DNA of 64,000 nucleotides, taken from assembly GCA_030695945.1 (NCBI GenBank), contig JAUYOG010000057.1, positions 62,001-126,000 on the forward strand, given 5' to 3'. Below are positions 10,800-20,491 of this stretch, one piece after another. A program made the translations under genes and the position numbers. Position 1 is the first letter of the stretch. Every line of letters starts with the position of its first letter. The notes below the pieces were generated by a model. The model worked only from the letters and a program-made list of their open reading frames with translations, was not told where the DNA came from and did no database searches. The DNA comes from Ramlibacter sp. (GTDB lineage Bacteria > Pseudomonadota > Gammaproteobacteria > Burkholderiales > Burkholderiaceae_C).

Positions 10800-11930
10800 C
10801 TACGCGAGGCGCTGCTTGAAGAAAGCCTCGAACCGGTCGAACGGGATCTTCTTCAGGTTGTCGTAAAGGTCCACGTGATCGGCATCCGGAACGATCACCA
10901 GTTCCTTCGGGCCGGACGCCGCCTTGTGCACGTCTTCCGAGTAGTAGCGCGAGTGTGCGTTCGCGCCGTGCACGAGCATGATCGGGCGGGGCGCGATCAT
11001 GTCGATGTTCACGGCCAGGGGGAACTGGAAGAACGACATCGGCGTCGTGGCGGTCCAGGCCGATGCGGAGTTGATGGACCGGGCATGGTAGCCGCGGGGC
11101 GTGCGGTAATAGTTGAAGAACCCGGCCAGCACCGGGTCCGCATCCGCCGGCAGCCGCTCCGGCAGCACGCGGGTGCCTCTCACGATCCGGCCGTTTGCGT
11201 CGAAGGGGACTTCGTGATAGCCCAGCGCGTAGCTTCCCTTCTCGGCATCCGCCCAGCGCTGCTGGCTCAGGTAGTCGACGACCTGGTGGCGTTGTTCGCG
11301 GGTATAGCTGTCCTTGTAGCTGCGGCTCATGCTGCGCGACATGTCGTACATCGATGCGGTGGCCACCGCCTTGATCCGCGAATCGCCACTGGCAGCCGTC
11401 AGCGCCATCCCGCTCAGGCCGCAGATGCCGATGGCGCCGATACGCTCACGGTCGACATTCGGCAGCAGGCCGACGCAGTCGACGGCGGCGCTGAAATCCT
11501 CGGTGAAGAACTCCGCCGAAGCCACGTTGCGCACCGCACCGCCGCTCTCGCCGGTGAACGACGGGTCGAAGGCGAGCGTGACGAAGCCGCGCTCCGCCAG
11601 CGTCTGGGCGTAGAGGCCGGCCACTTGCTCCTTGACCGCGCCGAACGGGCCGCTTAGCACCAGCGCCGGCAGCTTGCTGGCGGGGCCGTTCTTGGGCTGG
11701 TACAGGTCGGCGGCGATGGTGATGCCGAACCGGTTGCCGAACGTCACCTTCCGGTGCGCCACCCGGCTGCTCTGCGGGAAAGTCTTGTCCCAGCGCGTGG
11801 TCAAGGCCAGGTTGGCGTTGCCGCGATTCGTTGGCGCGGCCGCGGCCGCGGCCGTTGTGAGAAGAGGCACGCTGGCCAGGGTGAGGCCGGCTTGCAGCGT
11901 CGTGCGACGCGAGACAGTGGCGAGAGTCAT
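10800..11930 (-). CDS. alpha/beta hydrolase (DLH/BAAT-like) with export signal
   Basis: SRRTTLQAGLTLASVPLL signal; PALVLSGPFGAVKEQ...GFVTLAFDPSFTGESGG...IGAIGICGLSGMALTAASGD...PRPIMLVHGANAHSRYYSEDV. Confidence 0.87.
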   Translation of the reverse strand: MTLATVSRRTTLQAGLTLASVPLLTTAAAAAAPTNRGNANLALTTRWDKTFPQSSRVAHRKVTFGNRFGITIAADLYQPKNGPASKLPALVLSGPFGAVKEQVAGLYAQTLAERGFVTLAFDPSFTGESGGAVRNVASAEFFTEDFSAAVDCVGLLPNVDRERIGAIGICGLSGMALTAASGDSRIKAVATASMYDMSRSMSRSYKDSYTREQRHQVVDYLSQQRWADAEKGSYALGYHEVPFDANGRIVRGTRVLPERLPADADPVLAGFFNYYRTPRGYHARSINSASAWTATTPMSFFQFPLAVNIDMIAPRPIMLVHGANAHSRYYSEDVHKAASGPKELVIVPDADHVDLYDNLKKIPFDRFEAFFKQRLA

Positions 11931-12013
11931 GGGGTTCCTTTCCATCGATGAGCCGCAGCAGTGATGGCCGTCTGCGGCGATGAATGGAAGTTTGCCGGGC
12001 GCTGGCGCGCGCG

Positions 12014-12043
12014 ACTAGATAATGAATGCTGAATGCATCTAGT
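12014..12043. promoter_or_regulatory. inverted repeat in LysR / hydrolase divergent promoter
   Basis: actagat (12014-12020) N16 atctagt (12037-12043). Confidence 0.55.
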
Positions 12044-12075
12044 AGTGCGGCTAATCAATGTGAAGGAGATGGCCC

Positions 12076-12969
12076 ATGGCCAGGAAGAACCTCAACGACC
12101 TGCTGGGCTTCGTGACGGTGGCGCGGGAGGGCAGCTTTACGCGCGCGGCGGCGACGCTCGGGGTGACACAGTCGGCCCTGAGCCAGTCCATCCGCGGCCT
12201 GGAGGAGCGACTGCGGATCCGGTTGCTGACGCGTACGACGCGCAGCGTATCAACCACCGCCGCGGGCGAGCGCCTGGTGCGGGCCATCGGGCATCGCTTC
12301 GACGAGATTGAGTCCGAGCTCGATGCACTGACGGCGCTGCGCGACAAGCCCGCGGGGACGGTGCGTATCACCTGCGGTGACCACGCGCTGCACAGCATCC
12401 TGCTGCCGAGGCTCACGCCGGTGCTGCGCGAGTACCCGGAGATCGAACTGGAGTTTGACGTGAACTACGGCTTTCGAGACATCGTAGCGGACCGCTTCGA
12501 CGCCGGCGTGCGCATGGGCACCACCATCGACAAGGACATGATCGCCGTGCCCATCGGGCCGTCGCTGCGGATGGCGGTGGTCGCTTCGCCCGACTATTTT
12601 GCGGGTCGATCGCCCCCGAAGGTGCCGCAGGACCTCACGGCACACCGTTGCATCAACCAGCGCATGCTCACGTCGGGCGGGCTGTACGTCTGGGACTTCG
12701 AGCGGCGAGGCCGCAGAGTGAACGTGCGCGTGGACGGCCCCCTCATCTTCAACACGTCGCCGCCGCAGGTGGACGCCGCGCTGGCGGGCCTCGGGGTCGC
12801 CTTACTGCCGGAGGACGAGGTGATGGCGCACATAGAGGCCGGGCGCCTCATTCGAGTGCTGGAAGACTGGTGTCCGAAGTTCGCTGGCTACCATCTCTAC
12901 TATCCCAGCCGGCGACAGCCTGCCCCGGCCTTTTCGTTGGTGGTCGAGGCAGTGCGATTCAAGGCTTGA
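12076..12969 (+). CDS. LysR-family transcriptional regulator
   Basis: DLLGFVTVAREGSFTRAAATLGVTQSALSQSIRGLEERLRIRLLTRTTRSVSTTAAGERL. Confidence 0.94.
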   Translation: MARKNLNDLLGFVTVAREGSFTRAAATLGVTQSALSQSIRGLEERLRIRLLTRTTRSVSTTAAGERLVRAIGHRFDEIESELDALTALRDKPAGTVRITCGDHALHSILLPRLTPVLREYPEIELEFDVNYGFRDIVADRFDAGVRMGTTIDKDMIAVPIGPSLRMAVVASPDYFAGRSPPKVPQDLTAHRCINQRMLTSGGLYVWDFERRGRRVNVRVDGPLIFNTSPPQVDAALAGLGVALLPEDEVMAHIEAGRLIRVLEDWCPKFAGYHLYYPSRRQPAPAFSLVVEAVRFKA

Positions 12970-13042
12970 GCGCGAGCCGATCGACGGTCCACGCCTGCGC
13001 GGCTGCGAAAGGGCATCGGTTCGCCGAAGGCGGATTGGCAAC

Positions 13043-13066
13043 GGCTGCTTTGGGTCGAAAGCAGCC
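13043..13066. repeat. short hairpin repeat, copy D
   Basis: ggctgcttt gggtcg aaagcagcc: 9-bp perfect stem. Confidence 0.65.
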
Positions 13067-13068
13067 GC

Positions 13069-13728
13069 TCAGCATTGGCCGGTGAGCGTGGTCACGGTCA
13101 GCCATGGCCAGCGTGACTGGTAGGACCGGACCTTTTCTTCAAACAGGTCTCCATGGTCTGTCAGCACATTCGGGCCCAGCACTCCGTCATAGAGCAACTG
13201 CAGGCCATGGGGTGCATAGACTTGCCAGCCCGCTGCGTCGTTCGGGCGCAGGCCGACGCATGTGGCTGTCACGAGGAACCGGTCCATTCCATCGCCCGAA
13301 CTGCGCAGTGGAGGATAGGCGTAGCCGAAGTGATCCTGATACCAAAGGTGGACGCGAGCCTGGTTCTTGGCTTCCACGACGACGCCCAGGTCGCCGAAGA
13401 CATCGTCGACGGCGTGTTGAACCCGGCGCTCCCCCTCTTCCGACAGGTCGGCGCCGTCAAAATAGAAGATGTCGTAGTCCTTGATCCGGGCTTCCGCAGC
13501 CGCGCCGCTGCGCAGGTTCCAGATCGTCTGGAACAGGCAGCCGGCCACGAGCCAGCCATCCGGTAGCCGCAGGGACGCCCATCGGTCCAGGATGGCCTTG
13601 TTGTTGCGGTTCTTTAGCACGTCCCGCACGAAGCGCGCCTGAACGGGATCGGTTTCGTCGAGGGTTCGGAGATCGCTTTGCACAGGGGAAGCGTACCCGA
13701 ACGAGGGAGGCGTGGACAGTGCGCCCAT
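13069..13728 (-). CDS. nucleotidyltransferase family protein (NTP_transf_6-like)
   Basis: RFVRDVLKNRNNKAILDRWASLRLPDGWLVAGCLFQTIWNL...IKDYDIFYFDGADLSEEGE..RVHLWYQDHFGYAYPPL. Confidence 0.85.
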   Translation of the reverse strand: MGALSTPPSFGYASPVQSDLRTLDETDPVQARFVRDVLKNRNNKAILDRWASLRLPDGWLVAGCLFQTIWNLRSGAAAEARIKDYDIFYFDGADLSEEGERRVQHAVDDVFGDLGVVVEAKNQARVHLWYQDHFGYAYPPLRSSGDGMDRFLVTATCVGLRPNDAAGWQVYAPHGLQLLYDGVLGPNVLTDHGDLFEEKVRSYQSRWPWLTVTTLTGQC

Positions 13729-13781
13729 GCGTGCGCTTCATGGAAACTCGCCGTCGACGGTCCCATGCCGCCCGCCTCGCA

Positions 13782-14030
13782 TCACTTGCGTTGCGAGCCC
13801 ATCTTGCCCTGGAGTACCGCCACCAGGTGCGCCTTGGCTTCGGCGAGCTGGGCCTTGTCCGCGTCGTGGACCTTGCGAAAGAAAGCCGCGCATTCGGGGG
13901 AGTTCGCGGCTTCGGCATCCTTGATGTACTGGTCGTAAGCCATCAGGGCCTGCGCCTTGTTCTGCATGAGCGTGATCCAGTCATAGGCGAGATCGCCCAG
14001 CGGATGCGGATCGGAAGAGTCTTCTTGCAT
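13782..14030 (-). CDS. small hypothetical protein
   Basis: 82 aa helical ORF MQEDSSDPHPLGDLAYDWITLMQNKAQALMAYDQYIKDAEAANSPECAAFFRKVHDADKAQLAEAKAHLVAVLQGK. Confidence 0.65.
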   Translation of the reverse strand: MQEDSSDPHPLGDLAYDWITLMQNKAQALMAYDQYIKDAEAANSPECAAFFRKVHDADKAQLAEAKAHLVAVLQGKMGSQRK

Positions 14031-14096
14031 GGCTGCCTTCTGTGTGAGGTAACGCGGCCCGCGCCCGCCAGCCGGCAGGGCGCGGGCCGGTGTCGG

Positions 14097-14627
14097 TTAC
14101 TTGCCGTCGCGGTCCGAGTCGCCGGGCGTAGCCCGCTCGACGGTGTCGCTCAGGCGGTGCCAGGCGTCCCGCGTGGCGTGCTTGGCGTGCTCCCACTCGA
14201 GGCTGGAGCTGCCGCGGGCCGTCGGCCACTCGCGGGCCAGATCGGATTCCACGTCATCGAAAGCGCGCCCCGGGTAGCGCGAGTAGGTATCGGCTCCATA
14301 ACGATAAGCCGGCGCATAGTCGTCGTAGCTCGCGCCGCTCGTGATGTACGGACGGCTCGCGTAGTTGTCGCGCCAGTACAAGTCTTCGGCGGCCGGGTCG
14401 ACGGCCTTGGCGGCGCCCTTGCCGGCCATGGCACCCACCACCGCGCCGGCGACGGCACCCACGGCCGCGCCCACCGGGCCCGTCAGGCCGCCCGCGGCGG
14501 CTCCGGCGGCGGCCCCGCCTGCCACACCGCCGGCGACGCCGCCGAGCGCTGCGCCCACACCCTTGGCGACGGGTCGCGACTTGTCGTCAGTCCCTACCGG
14601 CTTGCCGGCTTCATCACGTTCTCTCAT
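14097..14627 (-). CDS. glycine-zipper-containing hypothetical protein
   Basis: GVGAALGGVAGGVAGGAAAGAAAGGLTGPVGAAVGAVAGAVVGAMAGKGAAKAVDPAAEDLYWRDNYASRPY. Confidence 0.78.
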   Translation of the reverse strand: MRERDEAGKPVGTDDKSRPVAKGVGAALGGVAGGVAGGAAAGAAAGGLTGPVGAAVGAVAGAVVGAMAGKGAAKAVDPAAEDLYWRDNYASRPYITSGASYDDYAPAYRYGADTYSRYPGRAFDDVESDLAREWPTARGSSSLEWEHAKHATRDAWHRLSDTVERATPGDSDRDGK

Positions 14628-14775
14628 GGGGTTTCCCTTTCAGTGGAGTTGCGCCACAGCCATTCGGTTCGGCCGTGGCAGGTTGACACATCCCCAGAGT
14701 AAGGTCGGTGCGGCGATCACAGGAGCCCCCGGGCCCCCCGTCGCGTTGTAGGTGGATTGCCCCTCGAGTTGTGGG

Positions 14776-15054
14776 TCAAGTCCGATGCGTCGCCACGAGC
14801 GACGCGCGACGCGCGATGGCATTCATCAGCGATTGGAACGCTTCATTGCACTGCACACGGGCCGCGGAAAGGCGGTCCACCGCCAAGTGCGGGGGCGCCG
14901 ACGGATCGCTCGAGATCACTTCGAGGGCCCGAACCAGCCGCCGCTCTTCCTCGTGAAGGATGGCGAGGTGAAGCTCCCACCGGGCCTGCGCAGCCTTGAG
15001 TTCGTCGCCGCCGTTGCCCAGGACGGGTTCTGCGTTCGCACATTGTCGTTCCAT
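14776..15054 (-). CDS. small hypothetical protein
   Basis: MERQCANAEPVLGNGGDELKAAQARWELHLAILHEEERRLVRALEVISSDPSAPPHLAVDRL. Confidence 0.5.
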   Translation of the reverse strand: MERQCANAEPVLGNGGDELKAAQARWELHLAILHEEERRLVRALEVISSDPSAPPHLAVDRLSAARVQCNEAFQSLMNAIARRASLVATHRT

Positions 15055-15149
15055 GATCTGCCCCTTTCCTGCTTTTCTATACCGTTGAGTGTACGGACGC
15101 ACGCGCTGGATTCAAGCTACCCTTGGTAACGCGCTATCTGTCCAAGGTA

Positions 15150-16238
15150 TTACAGAGGTGCGGACTCCGTGGCACGTGTAGTTCCTTTTTTCCACGCCTC
15201 CAGCACGGCTTTCTCCCGCTCGGCTGCAAGCCCGGCACGCAGCACCTGGCGCCGCTCGGCCGGAAGTGCGTCGAACCACGCCAGCGTGTCGCGCACCGTC
15301 TCGGCCAGCGGCCGGAAGGTGAGGCCGGCCTCCAGTGCCGGCCGGATGTCCGCGCGCATCATTCCGGCAGCTTCGCCGTCGCTGGGCACCCAGGCGGGCA
15401 TGTCAGACCATTCCGCCACCTGCTGCGCCGCGAGGAACGGCGCGGGCACCCAGGTGAACGTGGCCCGTGCATCCAGCGCGGTGCGGATCGTTTCGAGCAT
15501 CGTCCCGAAAGTCAGCGGCTCGGCCGGGCCGGTGGCGTTGAACACGCCGGTGGCCCGTTGCTCAGCCAGGTGGATGGTCCACCGCGCGAGATCCCTCGCG
15601 TCGATGACCTGCACGGGATCCCGCGGCGCCCCGGGGGCGAGCACTTCGCCGCCGCGGCGCACCCGCAGCGGCCAGTAGGTGAAGCGATCCGTCGCGTCAC
15701 CCGGGCCTACGATCAGCCCGGGCCGCACGATGGCGGCCGCCGACGGGAAACTCTGCTGCACGTCACGCTCGGACAGCGCCTTGAGCGGCCCGTACAGCTT
15801 GAAGCCCGAGGCGCGCAGGGTTTCCATCGATTCGGCGTAGGGGTCCGGGCCCTGGTAGGTGTGCAGCGGGCTGCTGTCGGTGGGCGGCTGGCGCAAGTCC
15901 GCGTACACCGAAATCGTGGAGACGAAGATGTAGCGGTCGACGTTGCCGGCCAGCAGTTGCGCCGAGTCACGCGCCCAGGCCGGCAGCGTGGTCGGGTTGT
16001 CGATGCAGACGTCCCAGGTGCGGCCCCGCAGTGCGCGCAGGTCGCCCGCCGCACGATCGCCCTGCAGCTGTTCGACACCGGCGAGATCCGCCGGCAACGC
16101 CGTGCGGCCGCGGTTGAAGAGGGTCACCGAGTGGCCGCGTGCCAGTGCGTAACGCACCTGGTGCGGCCCGGTGAGGCCGGCGCCGCCAAGGATCAGGATA
16201 CGCAAGGGGGAGGGGGTTGTCTGCGGATCGGCTTGCAT
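15150..16238 (-). CDS. NAD-dependent epimerase/dehydratase family protein
   Basis: LRILILGGAGLTGPHQVRYALARGHSVTLFNRG Rossmann motif; YIFVSTISVYAD. Confidence 0.9.
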   Translation of the reverse strand: MQADPQTTPSPLRILILGGAGLTGPHQVRYALARGHSVTLFNRGRTALPADLAGVEQLQGDRAAGDLRALRGRTWDVCIDNPTTLPAWARDSAQLLAGNVDRYIFVSTISVYADLRQPPTDSSPLHTYQGPDPYAESMETLRASGFKLYGPLKALSERDVQQSFPSAAAIVRPGLIVGPGDATDRFTYWPLRVRRGGEVLAPGAPRDPVQVIDARDLARWTIHLAEQRATGVFNATGPAEPLTFGTMLETIRTALDARATFTWVPAPFLAAQQVAEWSDMPAWVPSDGEAAGMMRADIRPALEAGLTFRPLAETVRDTLAWFDALPAERRQVLRAGLAAEREKAVLEAWKKGTTRATESAPL

Positions 16239-16247
16239 CCGCGAAGT

Positions 16248-17291
16248 CTATTGCTTCGCGCCGCGGGCCAGCGCCTGTGTCATCTCCGCCGCCGGCACCT
16301 CACTGCAGCCGTTCGTGTCCTGGCCGGCCCACAAGGGCGAGAAGTCGCTGCTGCCGAGGCTCTCGGCCTTGGCTCGCAACGCCGCCATTCGTGCCACGGC
16401 CAGCGGGAACGCCGGTGCGGCGGCACTGATCGGCCCCAGCTCGCGGATCGCGCGATTCACGATGCCACGGGCGGGCCGGCCCGTGAAGACGTTGGTCAGG
16501 GCCGTGACGCGCGCTGCTTCCGTCTGCAGCGCCTGGCGATGCAGGGCGCTTGTCGTGGCCTCGGGGCACAGCAGATACGCGGTGCCGACCTGCACGCCCA
16601 CCGCGCCCAGCGCCAGGGCGGCCGCCACGCCCTCGGCGTCGGCGATGCCACCCGCCGCGATCACCGGTGTCTTCACGGCCCGGACAACCTGCCGCACCAG
16701 CGCGAGGGTTCCCACCTGTGTGTTCAGGTCCTCCGACAGGAACATGCCGCGATGGCCCCCTGCCTCCACGCCTTGCGCGATGACCGCGTCGACGCCGCGC
16801 GATTCGAGCCAGCGGGCTTCGTCAACGGTGGTGGCCGAGGACAGCACCTTGGAGCCCCAGCCCCGCACGCGCTCCAGCAGCTCGGGCGACGGCAGGCCGA
16901 AGTGGAAGCTCACCACCGGCGGCCGCAGCTCGTCCAGCACGTCCGCGGCGGCGCTGTCGAAAGGCAGGCGGCCCGGGCCGGCCGCGACGCCGTCCGGGTC
17001 GAGCCCGAGCTCCGTGAAATACGGTGCGAGCGCGGCACGCCAGGCCGCCTCGCGCGACGCGCTGGCTTCCGGCGGGACATGGCAGAAGAAGTTCACGTTG
17101 AACGGGTTGCCGGTCTGGGCGCGGATGGCCGCGATCTCCTTGCGGATCGCGTCGGGGCCCAGCATCGCGCAGGGCAGCGAGCCGAGCCCGCCCGCATTGG
17201 AGACAGCCACCGCCAGCGCGCTGCCCTGCACGCCCGCCATGGGCGCCTGGATGACCGGAAGGCGAATCCCGAGCAGTTGTTGCAGGGTCAT
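16248..17291 (-). CDS. nitronate monooxygenase family protein
   Basis: LLGIRLPVIQAPMAGVQGSALAVAVSNAGGLGSLP...VDAVIAQGVEAGGHRG...PVIAAGGIADAEGVAAALALGAVGVQVGTAYLL. Confidence 0.93.
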   Translation of the reverse strand: MTLQQLLGIRLPVIQAPMAGVQGSALAVAVSNAGGLGSLPCAMLGPDAIRKEIAAIRAQTGNPFNVNFFCHVPPEASASREAAWRAALAPYFTELGLDPDGVAAGPGRLPFDSAAADVLDELRPPVVSFHFGLPSPELLERVRGWGSKVLSSATTVDEARWLESRGVDAVIAQGVEAGGHRGMFLSEDLNTQVGTLALVRQVVRAVKTPVIAAGGIADAEGVAAALALGAVGVQVGTAYLLCPEATTSALHRQALQTEAARVTALTNVFTGRPARGIVNRAIRELGPISAAAPAFPLAVARMAALRAKAESLGSSDFSPLWAGQDTNGCSEVPAAEMTQALARGAKQ

Positions 17292-18280
17292 GGCTCTATC
17301 GCGATCACCGCGCGCCCGCGGTTGCGGCCCGCGATCAGGTCGTCCACCACCACGGGCAGGCGCTCGAACGGTTCGATGTGCCGGATGCTGGCCAGGTGCT
17401 TCGGCCGCAGGTCGGTGGCCAGCCGCTGCCAGACGTGCTCGCGCACGGACGGCTCGTTGTCGGAGTTGACGCCGATCAGGCGCACGCCGCGCAGGATGAA
17501 GGGCATCACCGTGGTGGAAAGCGCGATGCCGGCGGCGTTGCCGATGCTGGCGATCACGCCGTCCTTGGCCGTCGTGCGGATCAGGCCGGCCAGCGGCTCG
17601 CCGCCCAGGGAATCGACGGCGGCGGCCCACTGTGCGCTTTCGAGCGGCCGGCTGCCGGTGTTCAGGTCGGCCGACGCGACGATGCTGGCGGCGCCGAGCT
17701 CGCGCAGGTACTGCGCTTCGGCCGGCTTGCCCGTCACAGCGACCACCTCGTAGCCGCGCTGCGCCAGGATGTCGATGGCGATGCTGCCCACGCCGCCGGT
17801 CGCGCCGTTCACCAGCACCTTGCCGCGCGCCGGGGCCGTGCCGTTGAGCTCCATCAGGTCCACGGCCAGCGCCGCCGTGTAACCCGCCACGCCGATGGTC
17901 ACGGCGTCCAGCGGCGTCAGGCCCTGGGGCACGGCGTTCACCCAGTCGGCGGGCACCCGGGCCCGCTGGGCATACCCGCCGTGGTGGGAGACGCCGAAAC
18001 CGTGGCTATGCACGATCACCGCGTCGCCGGGCTTGAACCGGGGGCTGTCCGAGGCCTCGACCACGCCCGCCGCGTCGATGCCGCCCACGCAGGGAAAGCG
18101 GCGGATGATCTTGCCGCGACCGGACGCGGCCAGCGCATCCTTGTAATTCACGCTGGCGTACTGCACGCGCACCGTGACGTCGCCGGCGTCCAACTGCTCG
18201 GCGCGCAATTGCGTGAAGCCGGCGCGCACGGTATCGCCGCTGGCTTCGATCAAATAGGCCTTGATGCTGTCCATGGTCAT
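17288..18280 (-). CDS. YhdH/AcuI-type zinc-independent quinone/acrylyl-CoA reductase (MDR superfamily)
   Basis: VQYASVNYKDALAASGRGKIIRRFPCVGGIDAAGVVE...VLVNGATGGVGSIAIDILAQRGYEVVAVTGK; 4-bp overlap with the downstream NMO gene. Confidence 0.9.
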   Translation of the reverse strand: MTMDSIKAYLIEASGDTVRAGFTQLRAEQLDAGDVTVRVQYASVNYKDALAASGRGKIIRRFPCVGGIDAAGVVEASDSPRFKPGDAVIVHSHGFGVSHHGGYAQRARVPADWVNAVPQGLTPLDAVTIGVAGYTAALAVDLMELNGTAPARGKVLVNGATGGVGSIAIDILAQRGYEVVAVTGKPAEAQYLRELGAASIVASADLNTGSRPLESAQWAAAVDSLGGEPLAGLIRTTAKDGVIASIGNAAGIALSTTVMPFILRGVRLIGVNSDNEPSVREHVWQRLATDLRPKHLASIRHIEPFERLPVVVDDLIAGRNRGRAVIAIEP

Positions 18281-18348
18281 TTCCTTGCTGTCTGCGCAGC
18301 ATCCAGTGTAGGACGGCAGCGAGCGAGGCGCGAAATCGGGCGCGAACG

Positions 18349-18699
18349 CTAGGTGACGACCCAGGCCGCCGCCTCGTCCCCATCGGAGAACAGGCGCAGG
18401 TCCAGGCCGTTGCGCCGGGCCTCTCCCTCCACCGCGCCGGTGATCTTGCTCGCCTCGATCACGAGCGCTACTTTGCCCAGCCGCGCAAGGTGCGTGGCCA
18501 TGAGCCGGCCGACCGCCGTCCGCTCGGGCAAGCCCAGCCATCCCACGAGGCCGGACAGGTCCACCAGCATGCGGTCGTGCTGGAGGGGGGCGATGGCATG
18601 CGCCAGCTCCTGCAGCACCTGGTCCCAGGCCTCCAGGGAGACCAGGCCGTCGATGTGCGCAAGGTAGTAGCGGTCGTGGGGATCGAGTCGAAGCTGCAA
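18349..18699 (-). CDS. SpoIIAA-like/STAS domain protein
   Basis: LRLDPHDRYYLAHIDGLVSLEAWDQVLQELAHAIAPLQHDRMLVDLSGLVGW; SpoIIAA-like pattern. Confidence 0.65.
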   Translation of the reverse strand: MQLRLDPHDRYYLAHIDGLVSLEAWDQVLQELAHAIAPLQHDRMLVDLSGLVGWLGLPERTAVGRLMATHLARLGKVALVIEASKITGAVEGEARRNGLDLRLFSDGDEAAAWVVT

Positions 18700-18722
18700 T
18701 GGAAGGTCCCGGAATGATCAGG

Positions 18723-19541
18723 TTATAGCGCGCCGAGCTCGAGCTCGTGCGCGTGGGTGCGTTCGAACCGGTCGTCGGCCACATCGTAGTCCCAACGTTC
18801 CACCCGGCATCCACGCGGCGCGCCGGGCGCAGGGGCTTCCCAGCGGATGAGGTTGACGGAGTTGGACGTGCCGTGGCGCACGCGACGGGACACCGCCGTG
18901 CCGGCCTGGATGCAGTACGTCGGGCGCGGCGCAGCGGGCGCGCGGGCGCACAAGTCGCTGATGTAGGGCAGGTGGATGTGGCCGCCGAGGACCAGGTCAG
19001 CCCCCGCGGCGGACCACGCCTGCAAGGCCGCCTCGCCGCCGTGCAGCCGGTCCTTCTCGTCCTCGGGCCGCAGCACGCAGGCCGGCTGGTGCGTCACCAC
19101 GACGCGCAGCTGCCCGGGCGCGGCCTGCCGCAGCAACCCCCCGACCCGCGCCACCTGCGCCGGCGAGACCTCGCCGTCCTTGTGGCGGCGCGCGCGCGTT
19201 GTGTTGACGCCGATCACCAGCATATCGTCCAGCGTGAGGACGGGTTCGAGATCGTCGCCGAACGCAGCCGCGTAGCCCGCATAGGGGAAGAACATGCGTG
19301 CGGCCAGGTTGTACAGCGGGATGTCGTGGTTGCCCGGCAGCGCCAGCATCCTGGGGATCGCCAGAGAATCGCAGAACGCCCGCGCCGCGGCGAACTGGGC
19401 GCGGCGCGCGCGCTGCGTGATGTCCCCGCTCAGCACGAGCAGCTGCGGGCGCTGCTCGCGCGCCAGCGCGCGCAGCGCCTGCGCCACCGGCGGCTCCTCC
19501 GTGCCGAAGTGCGTGTCCGAGATGTGCAGCAGCATGCTCAT
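18723..19541 (-). CDS. metallophosphoesterase
   Basis: LLHISDTHFG...LLVLSGDITQRAR...LALPGNHDI...VVVTHQPA...LVLGGHIHLPY, complete calcineurin-like motif set. Confidence 0.94.
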   Translation of the reverse strand: MSMLLHISDTHFGTEEPPVAQALRALAREQRPQLLVLSGDITQRARRAQFAAARAFCDSLAIPRMLALPGNHDIPLYNLAARMFFPYAGYAAAFGDDLEPVLTLDDMLVIGVNTTRARRHKDGEVSPAQVARVGGLLRQAAPGQLRVVVTHQPACVLRPEDEKDRLHGGEAALQAWSAAGADLVLGGHIHLPYISDLCARAPAAPRPTYCIQAGTAVSRRVRHGTSNSVNLIRWEAPAPGAPRGCRVERWDYDVADDRFERTHAHELELGAL

Positions 19542-20491
19542 TCGGCAGGCGCCCTGTGTTCGGGCGGCGGCAGCACCACCATCAGGGGCCGGGGCGACAC
19601 CGAAAAGCGCAGCGGCAGCGCCATCCATTGCACTTCGCCGTCGGTGGCCACCTTCATGCGGCGGGCGAACGGAACGCTCACATCGAGCGAGCGCACGCCG
19701 AACGAGTCGACCTCCGGCGCGTCGCCCAACCTTCGCGCGACCGCGCGCAGCAGCAGCTTGAGCTTGCCCCAGGCACCCACCCGGTGCGCCACCAGCGCCG
19801 CCATGCGGCCGCGCCCCACGGCCTCCACCAGGGTCTCGTCGATGCCGATGCGTCGCAGCTGCATCCGGTTGTTTCCCACGAACAGGCTGGGCGTGCGCAG
19901 CCGGGCGACGCGGCCGTCCACCTCCGCGTCGAAGGTCATCCGCAAGCGCCACCCGAACAGGGTGACCAGGCCCGCGGCCACCGCGACCCAGCGCGCGCGC
20001 CGGCCGACCTGCTTCTTGGCGGCTTCGCGGTCCTCCAGCAGTTTCGGGTACAGGCCCACCGAGGCGTTGACGAGGAACACGCGCGAATTGACCAGGCCCG
20101 CCTGCACCCCTTCCGGCCGGCCGCCCTGCAAGGCGCGCACGGCTTCGGCCGGCTCCAGCGGCAGGCCGTGCTCGCGCGCGAACAGGTTGAACGTGCCCAT
20201 CGGCACCACGCCGAGCGGGCAGCCGTGCCGCAGGGCCGCCTGGGCCGCGCAGTTGACGGTGCCGTCGCCGCCCGCGGCGACCAGCACGCCGCCCTGCGCG
20301 GCGGCCAGGCGCGCCGCGCTGTCGCATGCGGCGACGATCCCGCCTTCCCCCACATCGACGAATCGATGGGGCCGGCCCGAGGCGCGCAGGGCGGGTTCGA
20401 TCGCTTCACGCTTCTGCCGCGCCTGTTCCGCGTCCGCGCCGGCGCTCATCACGACGAACCATTCGGCGACGCGCATCGACGTGGGCGTCAC
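19538..20491 (-). CDS. diacylglycerol kinase catalytic-domain family protein
   Basis: GGVLVAAGGDGTVNCAAQAALRHGCPLGVVPMGTFNLFAREHGLP; overlaps neighbours by 4 bp both sides. Confidence 0.92.
   Translation of the reverse strand: MTPTSMRVAEWFVVMSAGADAEQARQKREAIEPALRASGRPHRFVDVGEGGIVAACDSAARLAAAQGGVLVAAGGDGTVNCAAQAALRHGCPLGVVPMGTFNLFAREHGLPLEPAEAVRALQGGRPEGVQAGLVNSRVFLVNASVGLYPKLLEDREAAKKQVGRRARWVAVAAGLVTLFGWRLRMTFDAEVDGRVARLRTPSLFVGNNRMQLRRIGIDETLVEAVGRGRMAALVAHRVGAWGKLKLLLRAVARRLGDAPEVDSFGVRSLDVSVPFARRMKVATDGEVQWMALPLRFSVSPRPLMVVLPPPEHRAPAE

Noticed and set aside
15123-17753. 876-aa + strand ORF
   Set aside because: Antisense to the epimerase, NMO and AcuI-like genes, which have clear motifs.
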